The notes under the pieces: generated by a model
The model's database searches: none
What the model saw: only the letters and a program-made list of their open reading frames with translations
What the model was told of the DNA's origin: nothing
DNA from: Psilocybe azurescens
Taxonomy: Eukaryota > Basidiomycota > Agaricomycetes > Agaricales > Agrocybaceae
Direction of reading: 5' to 3'
DNA: 64,000 nucleotides
Assembly (NCBI GenBank): GCA_023853785.1
Contig: JAJIRX010000622.1
Coordinates: 1,240,001 to 1,304,000 of the forward strand
Part shown: positions 47,277 to 58,086 of the stretch, one piece after another
How positions within the stretch are numbered: the first letter of the stretch is position 1
How the letters are laid out: each line of letters opens with the position of its first letter
Program-made: the position numbers and the translations under genes

Positions 47277-48330
47277 CTTAGACAAAGCACGTGGCGCGTG
47301 TGAACAATCATCTGCAAGTAACCGGCACCTCCCGAAAAACTATAAAATTGCGCACATCTAGTGTATTTGTCTCTTGAAAGTTCCCACCACAGCGCTTCCT
47401 CGTCTCCCTGTTGGCGTTTTGCTTCACATTGGGACGTGGATATTGTGCACTCTTGTAGTAAGCTGGTGGGGAGAACAAACGGCCTCCTTAATCGCTCCGA
47501 CCACACTATAACCTACGTAGGAAGGAGTTTCATGATGACGGCAACATTTTCCCTTTTTCACCATTGCCATTGTTGCTTTCATATCCCTGTAAATTAGCTC
47601 ATGTAACACCAATTTACTTTCAATGTCATGCCCAGTTACTACAATATCGCAATGTCCAGTTTTCAAAAGTGCTGGTGCACCTAAGTATCATTAATCTATT
47701 TGGAAACCCCTTTCCCAAGAGAAACCCAGGGCTTCCAACTGTTATTCGAGGAACCCATGAATGGTCGTCTTTTGCCGTTCCGACACGCGTTGTCGGGGGT
47801 CCAAAATATGAGGAGAATATTCAAAGAGGACTTGTGTTGTGTTGTTTGAAGTTGACAGTTGGACTGAGGCGGGTACGTCCCTTGTTTTACTTTCCACTGT
47901 TTCTTATTATTAAAAGGTAGACCCCGTGAAAAACGTATAACGGGGGCGATCGAAAGTAGACCGAGAAGCGGAGACGCGAGGGCCATTTCTTCTGAATCAC
48001 GCGGTGCTGTTCTGGGCAGAAAATATGGAGTTTGTCGAGAGGCGGGTCATACTAGATCCCGATGCAATGCAAGAGCATCGCAACTAACTGATTTTTACCT
48101 GTAGGCCGCGTACTAACTGTAGCTCGACTCCCTAAAAACAAGCTAAAAACGTGAATTCTGTATGCCGTAGCTATCAGTAAACAGACACGCTAATTGAGGG
48201 TTTGATATCTGTCTCTATCTGATTCAAGGCAATCCTTGAACCGTCCTTCAGGGAGTCCCACACTGGGGTCATGAGTGTCGTCGTCACCGAAAACGAGTTG
48301 GAGTAAAACGTAACGAATATCGTGTCTATT
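47277..48330. other. Gap without recognised gene
   Basis: About 1.05 kb between the DNA transposon and a candidate solo LTR. A TATA-like ctataaaatt at about 47340 could start a transcript, and a short plus-strand ORF follows, but nothing in it matches a family I know. Confidence 0.45.
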
Positions 48331-48506
48331 TGTTAGAGTAGCCTGCACCAGCCTACTCTAATATCGTAGCGTGTCCTGCTCTATAGGTCACTTGACCGTA
48401 TATAAATCCATGTCATAGCTCACTTGTACCTCAGTTTCGTTCTGGTCAATACACCCATTTACATCCTCTCATTCGCTCCTCACTATCTCAGGGTCTTCGT
48501 CTGACA
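48331..48506 (+). repeat. Candidate solo LTR (small LTR element)
   Basis: 176 bp running from TGTTAGAGTAG to TCTGACA, with a gtatataaat TATA-like element inside and Ty1/copia-like size. Flanks are CTATT and CTGTT, which differ at one of five bases. No internal coding region is near, so a solo LTR is suggested rather than proven. Confidence 0.4.
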
Positions 48507-48809
48507 CTGTTCAAAGTTAAACATTAAGGCTGTAAGGCCTAAAATTCAGCGATGGTAGAATGGCAACTATTGGCAACTATCGAACCTCAAGCGCACAAAA
48601 ATGTCTTATGAATGAACCCGGGGGTTTCGAAATAGATTAATCCACCTGACTGCTTTCAACCACGAATACCAGATGCTTTGTGAACAAGTTCGGCCAATTA
48701 ACAGTTAAGATTCCATCCAAGTTCTTGAGAATGTTACAAAATATTACATGCCGTAGATATCAATAAGAAATGAGGTGGCGCAAAATAAGGAGGATATGAT
48801 ATAAAAAAA

Positions 48810-50936
48810 TCAAGGCTTCCGCATCCCAGATATTGAACCTTTCACAAAGCTCCCAAGTGAGCTTACCAAATTAGAAGATGTAGACCTGTGGGGGACACGT
48901 TCATCTTGCTTGAGAGGCGAGAGTGTTGAAGGTATATTCAATCCATGATCGTCAAACTACAGCGGCAGCCCCGCTGTTAGTTCGCGAATTTGAGCAAGAA
49001 CAGGGTAAAACGGCTTACCTGTGCCAGACCCAACGTGCTAAAAGCAAACGGACCACCAGAGGTAATGGGTGCTATGATTTTCCGTTTCTTCTTCTTCGGT
49101 ATCGTTTCATCTTCCTCTTCTTCGTCGCGCTCAGGTTCTGTTCGTGCGGCTGGCTGTTTACTTCCTGCACGCTTTCCCTTTGCCTTCACTGCAGCTGTAT
49201 CCCTCACTTCGCTCGGCGCTCTCGAAGCTTTCTTTCCACTTTTCGGCTTCTCTACAATCTCCTGCACGTCCGAATCGTCGTCCTCTGTGGCTCTCCGTTT
49301 GCCCTTGCGATTTCGAGGGGCAGGAGCATCTTCTTCCTCGATATCTTCGGGCTCAACTGCCTTGGCTTTAGCCTTCCGTTTTTTGGTAGGAGCAGACTCT
49401 TCTTGCATATCGTGGTCGGATACCTCAACAACTTCCTGCTCAACAGGAATCGACACCTTCCTAGGACGAGGTGGTTTACCGCCTGTTGACTTTTTAGCTA
49501 TCTGTTTCAAAGTTTTTGTTGCTTTGACGGGTTCTTCTGCTAGACCTGAGTGACCGGGTTTCGTGGTTGTAGCTTTCGATAATGACTTCTTCCTGGGTGC
49601 AACAGGTTCCTCCGGGGCTTCATCTCCTTCGATCTCGTCAATTTCATTGTCGAGTTCCAGCGGGGGTGATTTCGGCTTTTGAGACTTCTGTTGGACGACG
49701 TAAGTTGTCTGGACTAGAGCGATAAAGTAAACAAACCTGAGGTGTAGGAGGTCGGACCCTGGCTCTCTCTTCCTCGAGGTCTGTCTTAAGTTTGTCCTTG
49801 ACTTTCTGTAACTTAGCTAATTGTTTTTTTATTTCATTGTTTTCTTGTTCCTGGTTATTCGCCTGAGCCTATTGGTAAAAACAAAGGAGTTTTATGAGAA
49901 ACGCAGTGAAAAAGTGGAGGAAAGCCTCACCTCCCAACCAGCTAAAGCATTTTTCATTTTTTCCACCCGCTTCTGCGCCTTTTCCAGATCCTTTTCAGCC
50001 TTCTCCGCTTCTTGTTGACGAGTTTCTTCAAGTTCACGAAGCTGTAGTTCGAGGGCTACAATCTGTTTACGTTGTTGCTCAGCCGCTTCACCTCCTTTAG
50101 TTTCTAGGCTTTGCCATCTTTCAAGCTGATTTGTGAGGCTGGCGTTCGCACGTTTCAGCTCATCATTGAGACGTTCGGCATCCGCCACCTTGGTTTGCGA
50201 ACCTTCCAGTTGCAGTCGAGTCCTTTGAAGCTTTGTCTCCAGAGAGTCAATTTTAGTTTCGAGGACGGCATGATTCCCTGCTAGTTCGCTGAGTTCCGCC
50301 TATCGTGGTGTTAAAAGGGGCTCGAGATATCAGGAAAAACCTCTTACTTCTTTATTATCCCTGTCCTGTTTGGCCAATTTGAGGGCATTACGAACTTCAT
50401 TCAATTGAAGCTTGGAAGACTCGCGAGTTTCCTTCAGCTTTGAAGCATATAAAGTTGATTTCTCTCTCTCTTCTTGCAATTCGTGGTGCGCTTCTTCGGT
50501 AAGGGAGGCCTTTTTCTTCCTCGAGCTCCTCTATCCTGCTTTCCAGCTCCAGCTCCCTCATCTGGAATCGTTTTATCTTCACATCCCTCTGTATCCTCTG
50601 CAGTTTCTCTTCTCTCGTTATGGCCATTTCCTTGATAATAGCGGCCCTCTCCGTCTCCACTTCTATTTCGAGCTTCTTCTGCACGATGCGGTACGAGCTC
50701 AGAACAGCCTCGCAGCCCTCCTTCCACAGCTGCTGGTTTGCCTCCCATTTGCTCTGTATTTCATTGACGGCGTCTCGCGTGCGAACTTGCTCCTGAGCCA
50801 CCTGTTCGTTTAGCTTCTTGATGGTGTGTTCGAGAGTTCGGTTCCGTTGGACGAGATCGTCTATTTGGGCTTGATTAGCCGCCTCCAGCGACGGAGGGGC
50901 GTTTGTAAAATGTGGTCCTCCGCGTCGGAGAGACAT
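48810..50936 (-). CDS. Coiled-coil protein with basic, probably nuclear, C-terminal half
   Basis: The N-terminal two thirds is a long coiled coil broken by short introns (QIDDLVQRNRTLEHTIKKL, then ELKRANASLTNQLERWQ, then ELQLRELEETRQQEAEKAEK). The C-terminal third alternates basic and acidic runs (PTKKRKAKAK, DDDSDVQEIVE, PKKKKRKI), consistent with nuclear localisation. It ends in a conserved-looking tail (GLNIPSTLSPLK, LGSFVKGSISGMRKP) in a last exon at 48965-48810. A run of five T at 50511-50515 (A on the coding strand) shifts the frame; four would rejoin the coil. I do not recognise a named family. Confidence 0.75.
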
Positions 50937-51246
50937 GGCTTGCTGGTCTCAACACAGATAACAACGCCGAGAACGAGGTCGGCAGGAGCAAGAAGCAAAT
51001 GAAGACTAAAATGAATTCAGTCAGCATACTGATTCGCAGAAGAGAAGCATGTATTATTCAAGTCGAATATGCTATGTTGCTCACAGGAGTACTAGATGTG
51101 ATATATAGGAAGATGCATGGAGGTATCAAAGCGCCTCCTTGTCTACATATCCGGCCGCTGAGAGAGTGCGACCATTATGCGTGGGAAGAAGTTCAATAAA
51201 GTCGCACGTGGTCGCGACGATTTCAAACAAACAGCTGCAATCACTT

Positions 51247-53119
51247 TGCATGGCTCCCGCCAAACCAGCCAAAAACATATCCCTCAGGGTCCCCAGACAC
51301 AATGCCCAGAGGATCAACATAAAACTCAGTACAGAGGTCGAGAACCAAGCCAAATTGCAACATGTACTGGTGGACACTGCCCAACCCAGCTCAAGGCTGG
51401 CTCAAGCAATCGTGTGTTGTGTTCGTTTCGTCAGGCCACTGTTTTCAGCGCTAATTGTATGGACTGCTGTAGGAAAGCGCATCGGATTGGAATTCTTTGC
51501 TTATGACAGCTAGAGCCGAACGTGGACCTCAATGGGATGTTGGCACTCAACAGTCTGTCGCCGTTCTGTTCAGAATTTGTTTATGTTCCTAACATCCAAG
51601 TTCAATCATAGATTCTTGGTGGACAAGTATTCTGATTTATACTACGACCCTACACCTCTGCTCGAGACCATCAGAAAACTGACAGAAGACGAGAATGGAC
51701 CAGAATCTGCATCGCAAAGCCAACAGCAGCAACAGCAACAGCACCGTGATCACCACCACCAACAACAATCTCACCACTCCCAGCACCAGCACCCACAACA
51801 CCAGCCCTTCCAGACCTCGCTGCCCTCGCGTCACCAAACACCCATGCGGGACAGAGACTACGGAATGTCCCAGCACATGCCCCGAGATCAGTCACCGCAC
51901 AGACATCCAGGAGGAGGCAGCACGCCGGGGAACTACCCATATCCTCCAGGAATGAACATGCGTGGCCCGTCGAGTGGTGGGTATCCTGGAGGAGGCCCTT
52001 CTAGCGGTTCTCCATTTAACCCGTCCGCGAACCGGTATATGCAAGGGGATCCTAGCACCCCGATCCGTGGAGGAAGTGGAATGGGTATCTCCTCCCCATG
52101 GGTGGTGATGGTATGCGACCTAACATGGGTGGTGGAGGCATGGGCATTGGAGGCATGGGAGGAGGAAGCATGGGAGGAGGTGGTATGGGAGGAGGAGGCA
52201 TGGGAGGAGGTGGCATAGGTGGAGGGGGTATGGGATCTGGTAGTATGGGAGGAGGAGGAATGGGAGGTGGTGGTATGGGAGGTGGTATGGGAAGCATGGG
52301 CGGAGGGGAATAGGAAACATAGGCGGTGGAGGGGAATAGGAAACATAGGCGGAGGGGGAATAGGAAACATAGGCGGAGGGGGAATGGGCAACATTGGTGG
52401 AGGGGAATGGGCAACATTGGTGGAGGGGCATGGGCAACATGGGCGGAGGGGGATGGGCAATATGGGCGTAGGTGGGATGGGTAACATGGGTGGAGGAGGA
52501 ATGGGCAACATGGGAGGTGGAGGAATGGGCAGTCTAGTAGGAGGCGGGGGATAATGAATATGGGAGGTAGTATGGGCAACATGACTGAACGAAGCATGGG
52601 TGGTATCGGTGGCGGTGGCATGAGTGGAGGTGGCATGGGTGGTGGCGGCTTAGGTGGAAACAGTATGGGAGGAAGCGGTATGGGTGGTGGTATAGTTGGA
52701 GGAATGGGGATCGGTGGAATGGACGGCGCAGGCCTAGGCAATATGGGATCAGGAATGGGAGCTGGCGTAGGTGGAGGAGGTATGAACTCAGGCATGAGCT
52801 CGGGCATGGGTCCTATGGGTGCAGGAATGGGTGCCGGAATGGGTACAGGCATGGGCGTAGGCATGAACTCTGGGATGGGCGGAATGAACACAGGAATGGT
52901 GGGATAAACCCAGGCATGACTGGGATGAACACTGGTATGGGTGGTGGGATGAATCCAGGCATGACTGGAAACATGGGCGGTATGGTCATGGGAGGAGGCA
53001 ATATGGGCATGGGAGGCATTGGAATGGACCACGGAAATTCAATGGGCGGCAACATGGGTATGGGTATGAATATGTCTCCAAGAGGGATGCCTAGGGGGAT
53101 GACCGACGGCTATAACTGA
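51247..53119 (+). CDS. Low-complexity Gln/His then Gly/Met-rich protein, function unknown
   Basis: A first exon from 51247 reads MAPAKPAKNISLRVPRH and is followed, through introns I could not fully fix, by an ordered stretch at about 51620-51700 (VDKYSDLYYDPTPLLETIRK). Then come a Gln/His run, a Pro/Ser/Gly region and about 1 kb of Gly/Met repeats (MGGGGMGGGG units, 52100-53100), ending in SPRGMPRGMTDGYN. The Gly/Met part switches frame many times, each time at a C or G run that is one base short (for example cccc at 52094-52097 and several gggg runs at 52305-52470). With normal run lengths it would be one long frame. The antisense Pro-rich ORF is an artefact. Confidence 0.6.
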
Positions 53120-54373
53120 TTTAACAGTCTTGTCTTTATTTTCTTTCTTTAATGTACTTATGTGTATATCCTCTATTTCAGCCATCACGTCCATGACAGC
53201 CTTCGTTGCCCATGGGAAAATCCCCTCACCATATCAGTATCGCAAGTCAAAAAACCTCTCAAGTTATCACACAGATGTAGAGTGAAAAACTGCTCAATTG
53301 GGTGCATCAAACCCTATGGGAAAAGCTACCAATGGCAGGAACATGAACGAAGATGAACAGTACAAAACATAGTCCCCAACACCAACTTCTACGTAAATGC
53401 GAATGCCGCGCCTCTGTCTTGCGTCCACGACAACGGTTGGAATAGATAGGATAAAATGAAGACATTACCTTTTTGTGATCGCAAACATAGCTTTTTCCTG
53501 AAGAACACGGAAGTACTTGGATCTGGAATGGTGATGCGACCTCGATGGGCGTTCATCAATCGGAGTGGTGAAGGCGCTTTCTTCAACGGGCGTTCGTCGA
53601 CGGGACTCTTGAAGGCGTTTTCTTCAACGAGCGTTCTTCAGAAGTTGTTCTTCCACAGGCATTCTTGACAAGTCGAGGCGAGGTGAACCTTCTGCATCGA
53701 GTCGTCTCCCATGTGCATACTGCCCCTTCCGCGACTTGAACCCGCCAATACCGATCCAGATATAAGGACAAAACACATCCCCAGACGACATGAATGAATC
53801 GGACAATACAGAATATACGGCCACATCAGCCATAATACGAAAAGAGATAGAAAAAGCAGGCCTTAAAGATGATGTTCACACAATTGGCTGTCGTCTTGGA
53901 GAGGCTTTAGGGGCTTGAAGGTCGATGAGTCACGGAACAGAGAGGCGATATCGATATTCAGCTGGGAGGTCATGGGGCCGTCGTCACCTAGATGAGATGC
54001 AGTTGCAAAGGACAAGGGCGACCCCCACATCTTCACTGCCGCAGTCACCTACATGAGACGACCAACCATGGAGAGTATGGGGAGAAACATAGTCCACTAT
54101 ATGTCAAAGAGTCCTTTGTTAGTGGGATAGTTGGATACTAATGCGCGATATCATACCATTGGTCTTTGATGTGCCTCTTGAATGGCTATTGAAGGAAGTA
54201 GATGTCAAACAGAAAGAACAGCGAGAACACATGACTCAAGGAGACACAGTTTCCGCAAACAGGTATCCTTCCATGCCAATCTTAAAATTTGGGCTGTCTG
54301 ACGACATCGCTTAGGCCCGTTTCTTAGGTCTTGCTTGGTCGCCTTTCTCACTCGCTTAGAGACTTAATGTCGC
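53120..54373. other. Gap with fragments but no clear gene
   Basis: Contains a short plus-strand exon-like stretch at 54141-54262 (LVFDVPLEWLLKEVD, ending at a gtatcc donor) and a minus-strand stretch at 53863-54048 (PMTSQLNIDIASLFRD) with a stop. Either may be real exons of genes I could not complete. Confidence 0.35.
53569..53647. repeat. Short imperfect tandem repeat (about 42 bp unit)
   Basis: Two adjacent copies of a gaaggcgYtttcttcaacgR gcgttc unit, with a partial third upstream near 53545. No frame is kept open on a recognisable protein. Confidence 0.55.
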
Positions 54374-54426
54374 ATGAAGGTTAGCTGTAACATTGAGGTC
54401 AAATTCAAGGCAAAGTCGAAGAATAA

Positions 54427-55115
54427 ACAGAAACTCACAGAAAAGAATCACGCCCGAGAAATAATTCTCGCTGAAAGTGATGTGCTAACACCGATAGATG
54501 TTAGGCAGAAAATAGTAGCACAAAGAATAGTGAGAAGCATACCATGCGAGGCACATGTCAGCTTGTGGGTTGTTCTTTTTTTTTTTTTTTGTTCACGGCG
54601 GGGAGCTGCGCTGAACACTGAGGTTAGCCGCAGAAATAACGTCGAAGAACAACCAGAACTCACAAAGAATCACGCCCGAGAAATAAATCTCGTTGACAGT
54701 GATGTGCTAACATCGATAGATGTTAGGCAGAACATGAAAGCACGAAGAACAGCGAGAGGCGTACCATGCGAGGCACATATGTCGGCGTCCTGTCTGTTCT
54801 CTTTTTTTTTTTTTTTTTTTCAGGGCGGGGAGCGGCGCTATACTAAACAACGCTGAGGTTATACACAAAAACTACATCGAAGAAATATCCAGAAACTCAC
54901 AAAAGAAATCTCGCTCGAGAAACGCTGACAGTGATGCACTAAGGTCGATAGATGTTAGGCAGAATATGAAAGCATGAAGTAGGTCGAGAAACATACCTTC
55001 GAGGCACATATGTCAGCGTTTCGTTGGTCCTCCTGTTTGTTTTTTTTCCTTTTTTTCTTCTTTTTCTCTTTCTCTTTTCCCTGGTCTGTTTCTTTTTTTT
55101 TTTTTCAGGGCGGTG
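54427..55115. repeat. Three tandem repeat units of about 222-232 bp with poly-T tracts
   Basis: The anchor gatagatgttaggcagaa starts at 54493 and 54715, and its near match at 54947, giving periods of 222 and 232 bp. Each unit also holds a cgaggcacat motif and then a poly-T tract (15, 19 and 13 T) followed in two units by cagggcgg. The three copies diverge from each other, so the array is not recent. Confidence 0.85.
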
Positions 55116-55710
55116 TTGTCGTTGTCGAATACCGAAGTCGCCCAATGTTCGGAGGGTACCCGCCTTTGACGACACTCACAACGCTCGAAGGGTATGGACT
55201 GGTAACGCCTTGGCGTCGACCCAGCCATCCTCCAAGCGAAGATAGGTGAGGCCAGGGCCAACCCCCGACACTAAGTGTCAAAGGGTCGACCCCCACGAAG
55301 ATGGGAAGCGAGGAAGGAAGTGGAAGGTAGAAAACCTGGGCAGAGTTAGGAAGAAACCCTCGGACGAGAGTGAAGGCTTTTATATGTAAAGGGATGGTGG
55401 CTGACCGATCTACTGTATATCTGATCAGGGGGCTGACTTGAACGGCACACACAAAGTTATTTCGGGACCAAGGCGTCGATCTTCAATCCTGTTTGGAATG
55501 CGTCCGGCATTGGTATGTCATATCATTGTAATGAGGGCGATTGATCAGTGGTGATCGCGATATGGGAAAACTAGTATTTCCAGTGTTCTAGGAGCAATCT
55601 AGGAGTTACAAATAGATAACAGTATAAATTGGTTAGTAGGAGGATGCCGCTGTTACAATAGATGAGTGGGGATAGGGGCGAGTTCGAATGAGTAGAGTCT
55701 TTCGACTAAT
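55116..55710. other. Gap without recognised gene
   Basis: About 600 bp after the tandem array with no coding signal. It includes the 3' flank of the DUF155 gene. Confidence 0.5.
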
Positions 55711-57089
55711 CTAAGCGTGGGTAGGCTTTTCTTCGGTTTCGGGGTCAACCAACATATGCCATAGTTCTGGTCCATCTCTGATTAGAGCCTGTTTCCAAAA
55801 AAAATTAGTTGGCAGTACAGAATGTCAGCGTATGAAGGCGATCGACGCACAATGACAACTTCCACAGCAATGAGGGCAATGATAATGAGCTCCATTGAAT
55901 GCGTCGAAGACTGGAAAAGCCATATCAATGGAAAAACTACCACGACATTCTGTAAAAGATTTGCCTACCTCGGTCAACAATTGGCGGAGCATCGACTGAG
56001 CCTCAGCGGCATATGTAATCTTGTCATTGAAAGATGCAGTTCGTGACTTTACTTCCAGAGCATTACTCAAAGACTTGAAGTGTGCTGCGAACCTGTATTG
56101 GATGTCGCCCAACAAAAGATATCTGATACATTCGCACCTTCCAACTCCGGTTCTGACCAGTAGAAGTCTGGCACTTCACTGAAATTCTCCCGATTGAGGT
56201 TCAGGAGCTGCCTGAATTTCATCAATTCACCCAGTTTTTTTATGAGCTGCGTGCGTCCCATCCCGGGTTTGCCTGTTTTCGCTAGTGTATGAGGAAGCAG
56301 TGCCATCGAGGTGAGATATTGATCAAGAGACACTTCTAGCGCTGACAGTGCCGTCGAGCGAGAGAGGGCTTGAGAGAATGCGTATCGAGCCAGCAGGGTC
56401 TCTTCCGGAAAAGCCATCGGTGGCAAGACTTTTGGTAGTAAATCAGGTTCGTTGAGAGGTTTAGTCTGACCAAGTATAATTAAGTCTCCCTGCAACCTAG
56501 TTTTCCTTTGAAGGTCATCAAGTCAGCGACTCGAGCTCCAGAGACCAGAAATCATAGAAGCTAACTCAATAGGATCGACCACGAACTCCAATTCCTCTGT
56601 TTCCGGTTCTCCCAACGGGGAGACTTCAATGCCTTTGGCTCGGTCAATGACCTCAGTGACGAAGCTCTTCGCTTCTGTCTCTCCAAGTCCCCAGCACACG
56701 ATGCTGCCATTTGAAAAGACAAAGATTTCGCCTTCTTTTCCTGTTTCACCCCACTTCGGAATCCACCAGGACTCGTGAAGAGCCTGAGACCGCGCTGGCA
56801 GCTCCGGATGAAAACGAAGACGCGAAAGGATGTACCGTTCAGCAGTCGCAAGGGTGGTGACAGGCTGAATAACACCTCTAGTTGGGGTCGGATTGGAACG
56901 AATGGGAAGGGAGTCGGAAGCGGAACGACGGAGGGGTGTCGTTGCCTTTGGCTTTGCTTTACTGTCGGACAAAGGGTTCACTGATGCAGCAGAGGACTTT
57001 ATGGTAGAATAACACCGTACAGCAAGCCATTGTGGGTTGAATATAGCCCTGGTCACACTATGACCGATACGCATAGAGAGTGAAGCCAT
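55711..57089 (-). CDS. DUF155 (RMD1/RMND1-like) mitochondrial membrane protein
   Basis: RMND1 in animals is an inner-membrane protein needed for mitochondrial translation; yeast has Rmd1-type relatives. The N-terminus (SMRIGHSVTRAIFNPQWLAVRCYS) is basic and looks like a targeting sequence. The DUF155 core follows: EIFVFSNGSIVCWGLGE, ELEFVVDPIEL, GDLIILGQTK, FAFSQALSRSTALSALE-type helix, then HFKSLSNALEVKSRTASFNDKI and AEAQSMLRQLL. Near the C-terminus a membrane helix (MELIIIALIAVEVVIALI) crosses an intron, followed by RDGPELWHML. About five exons keep frame. The start at 57089 gives the presequence. Confidence 0.88.
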
Positions 57090-57299
57090 GACAGGCCTAG
57101 AAAGAGAATGATTATATCATAAACTTAGATTTACACAAAATTAAGGCATCTCAATCAAGTAAATTTTTGTTGTACTCGACATGCATGTACGTAAAATTAG
57201 CCTAGTACACGGAGATGCCGGATGACCTGGGGTAATTGATTTGAAGATTCTGGAATCCACACCATGATACACGAACACGGCCCATACAACAATCCTCTG

Positions 57300-57905
57300 C
57301 TTTCCCTTCTCAGTTGATGCCGCGAATACCAGACAAGAGATCAACAACAACTGCAATGGCGCGGTTATCCTTTCCGCCCACCAGCTTTGTGCCCTTTCCC
57401 ATTCCGACACTCAAACTCAGCAAGGGCCAAAGCCAAGAGTGATACCCTGTATGCCCCGTAGGCGAAGCACGTGCAAACCTGCAATTATTTGTCAGTTTTA
57501 TGAAAGAAAACAGTGTGAATAATTGAACTGACACCAGCCGAGGCGCCTCCAACAGGCGCCTCCAAAAGTCGCCGGCAAATACCAGCTGACACGGTACCGA
57601 AAGTAACTTCAAGACGACAGTACGACGGCGGACAAAATCCTATAAACACAATATTAATAACACCACCCAGGTATTAGATAGTATAGAATAACAAACCGAT
57701 CGGCCATTAACCAGGGTAACCTAAAAGTTCCCAGACATTGGTGACAACACACACAATAGACACGATAAACCGACACAAAGACTTCGACTCATAACGATCG
57801 GGAGAAACACCACGCTCTAAAATGAAAGAAAAGTCAGAAGGGCAGAGCTGAGAGATTAGGCGATGAGGGATAACATACACAGACATGGTGGGGATTACGA
57901 CCAAA
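57300..57905 (-). other. Possible small multi-exon gene, unresolved
   Basis: A tttataaag TATA-like box (57929-57938) lies just before an ATG at about 57896. Open pieces with hydrophobic character follow (FIVSIVCVVTNVW; then LKLLSVPCQLVFAGDFW; then GGKDNRAIAVVVDLLSG), separated by intron-like sequences. The pieces do not join in one frame with canonical splice sites as printed. No family recognised. Confidence 0.3.
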
Positions 57906-58086
57906 GAAAGGTCTCATGTCAAAAGCCCCTTTATAAATCCGACCATTCTAGTTTCGGGCAGGTCTTTTACTGCGCGTGATCCTTCTTCAATATTCGCGTT
58001 CCGGCCGGACCGTCATTTAGGGGCTTGTAAGTAGAAATGATTCATCTATTTAATGTGTGTGTACTCTGATACCGCAGATACTATCT

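Noticed and set aside
52052..53032. Long minus-strand Pro/Met-rich ORF
   Set aside because: It is the antisense of the Gly/Met repeats; a GGN-rich sense strand automatically gives an open CCN-rich antisense frame.
53715..53790. B-box-like ggttcaagtc on the minus strand
   Set aside because: The flanking bases do not form a T stem, and no acceptor stem was found.
54374..54856. 160-codon plus-strand ORF over the tandem array
   Set aside because: It spans two repeat units, includes poly-Phe from the poly-T tracts, and has no domain.
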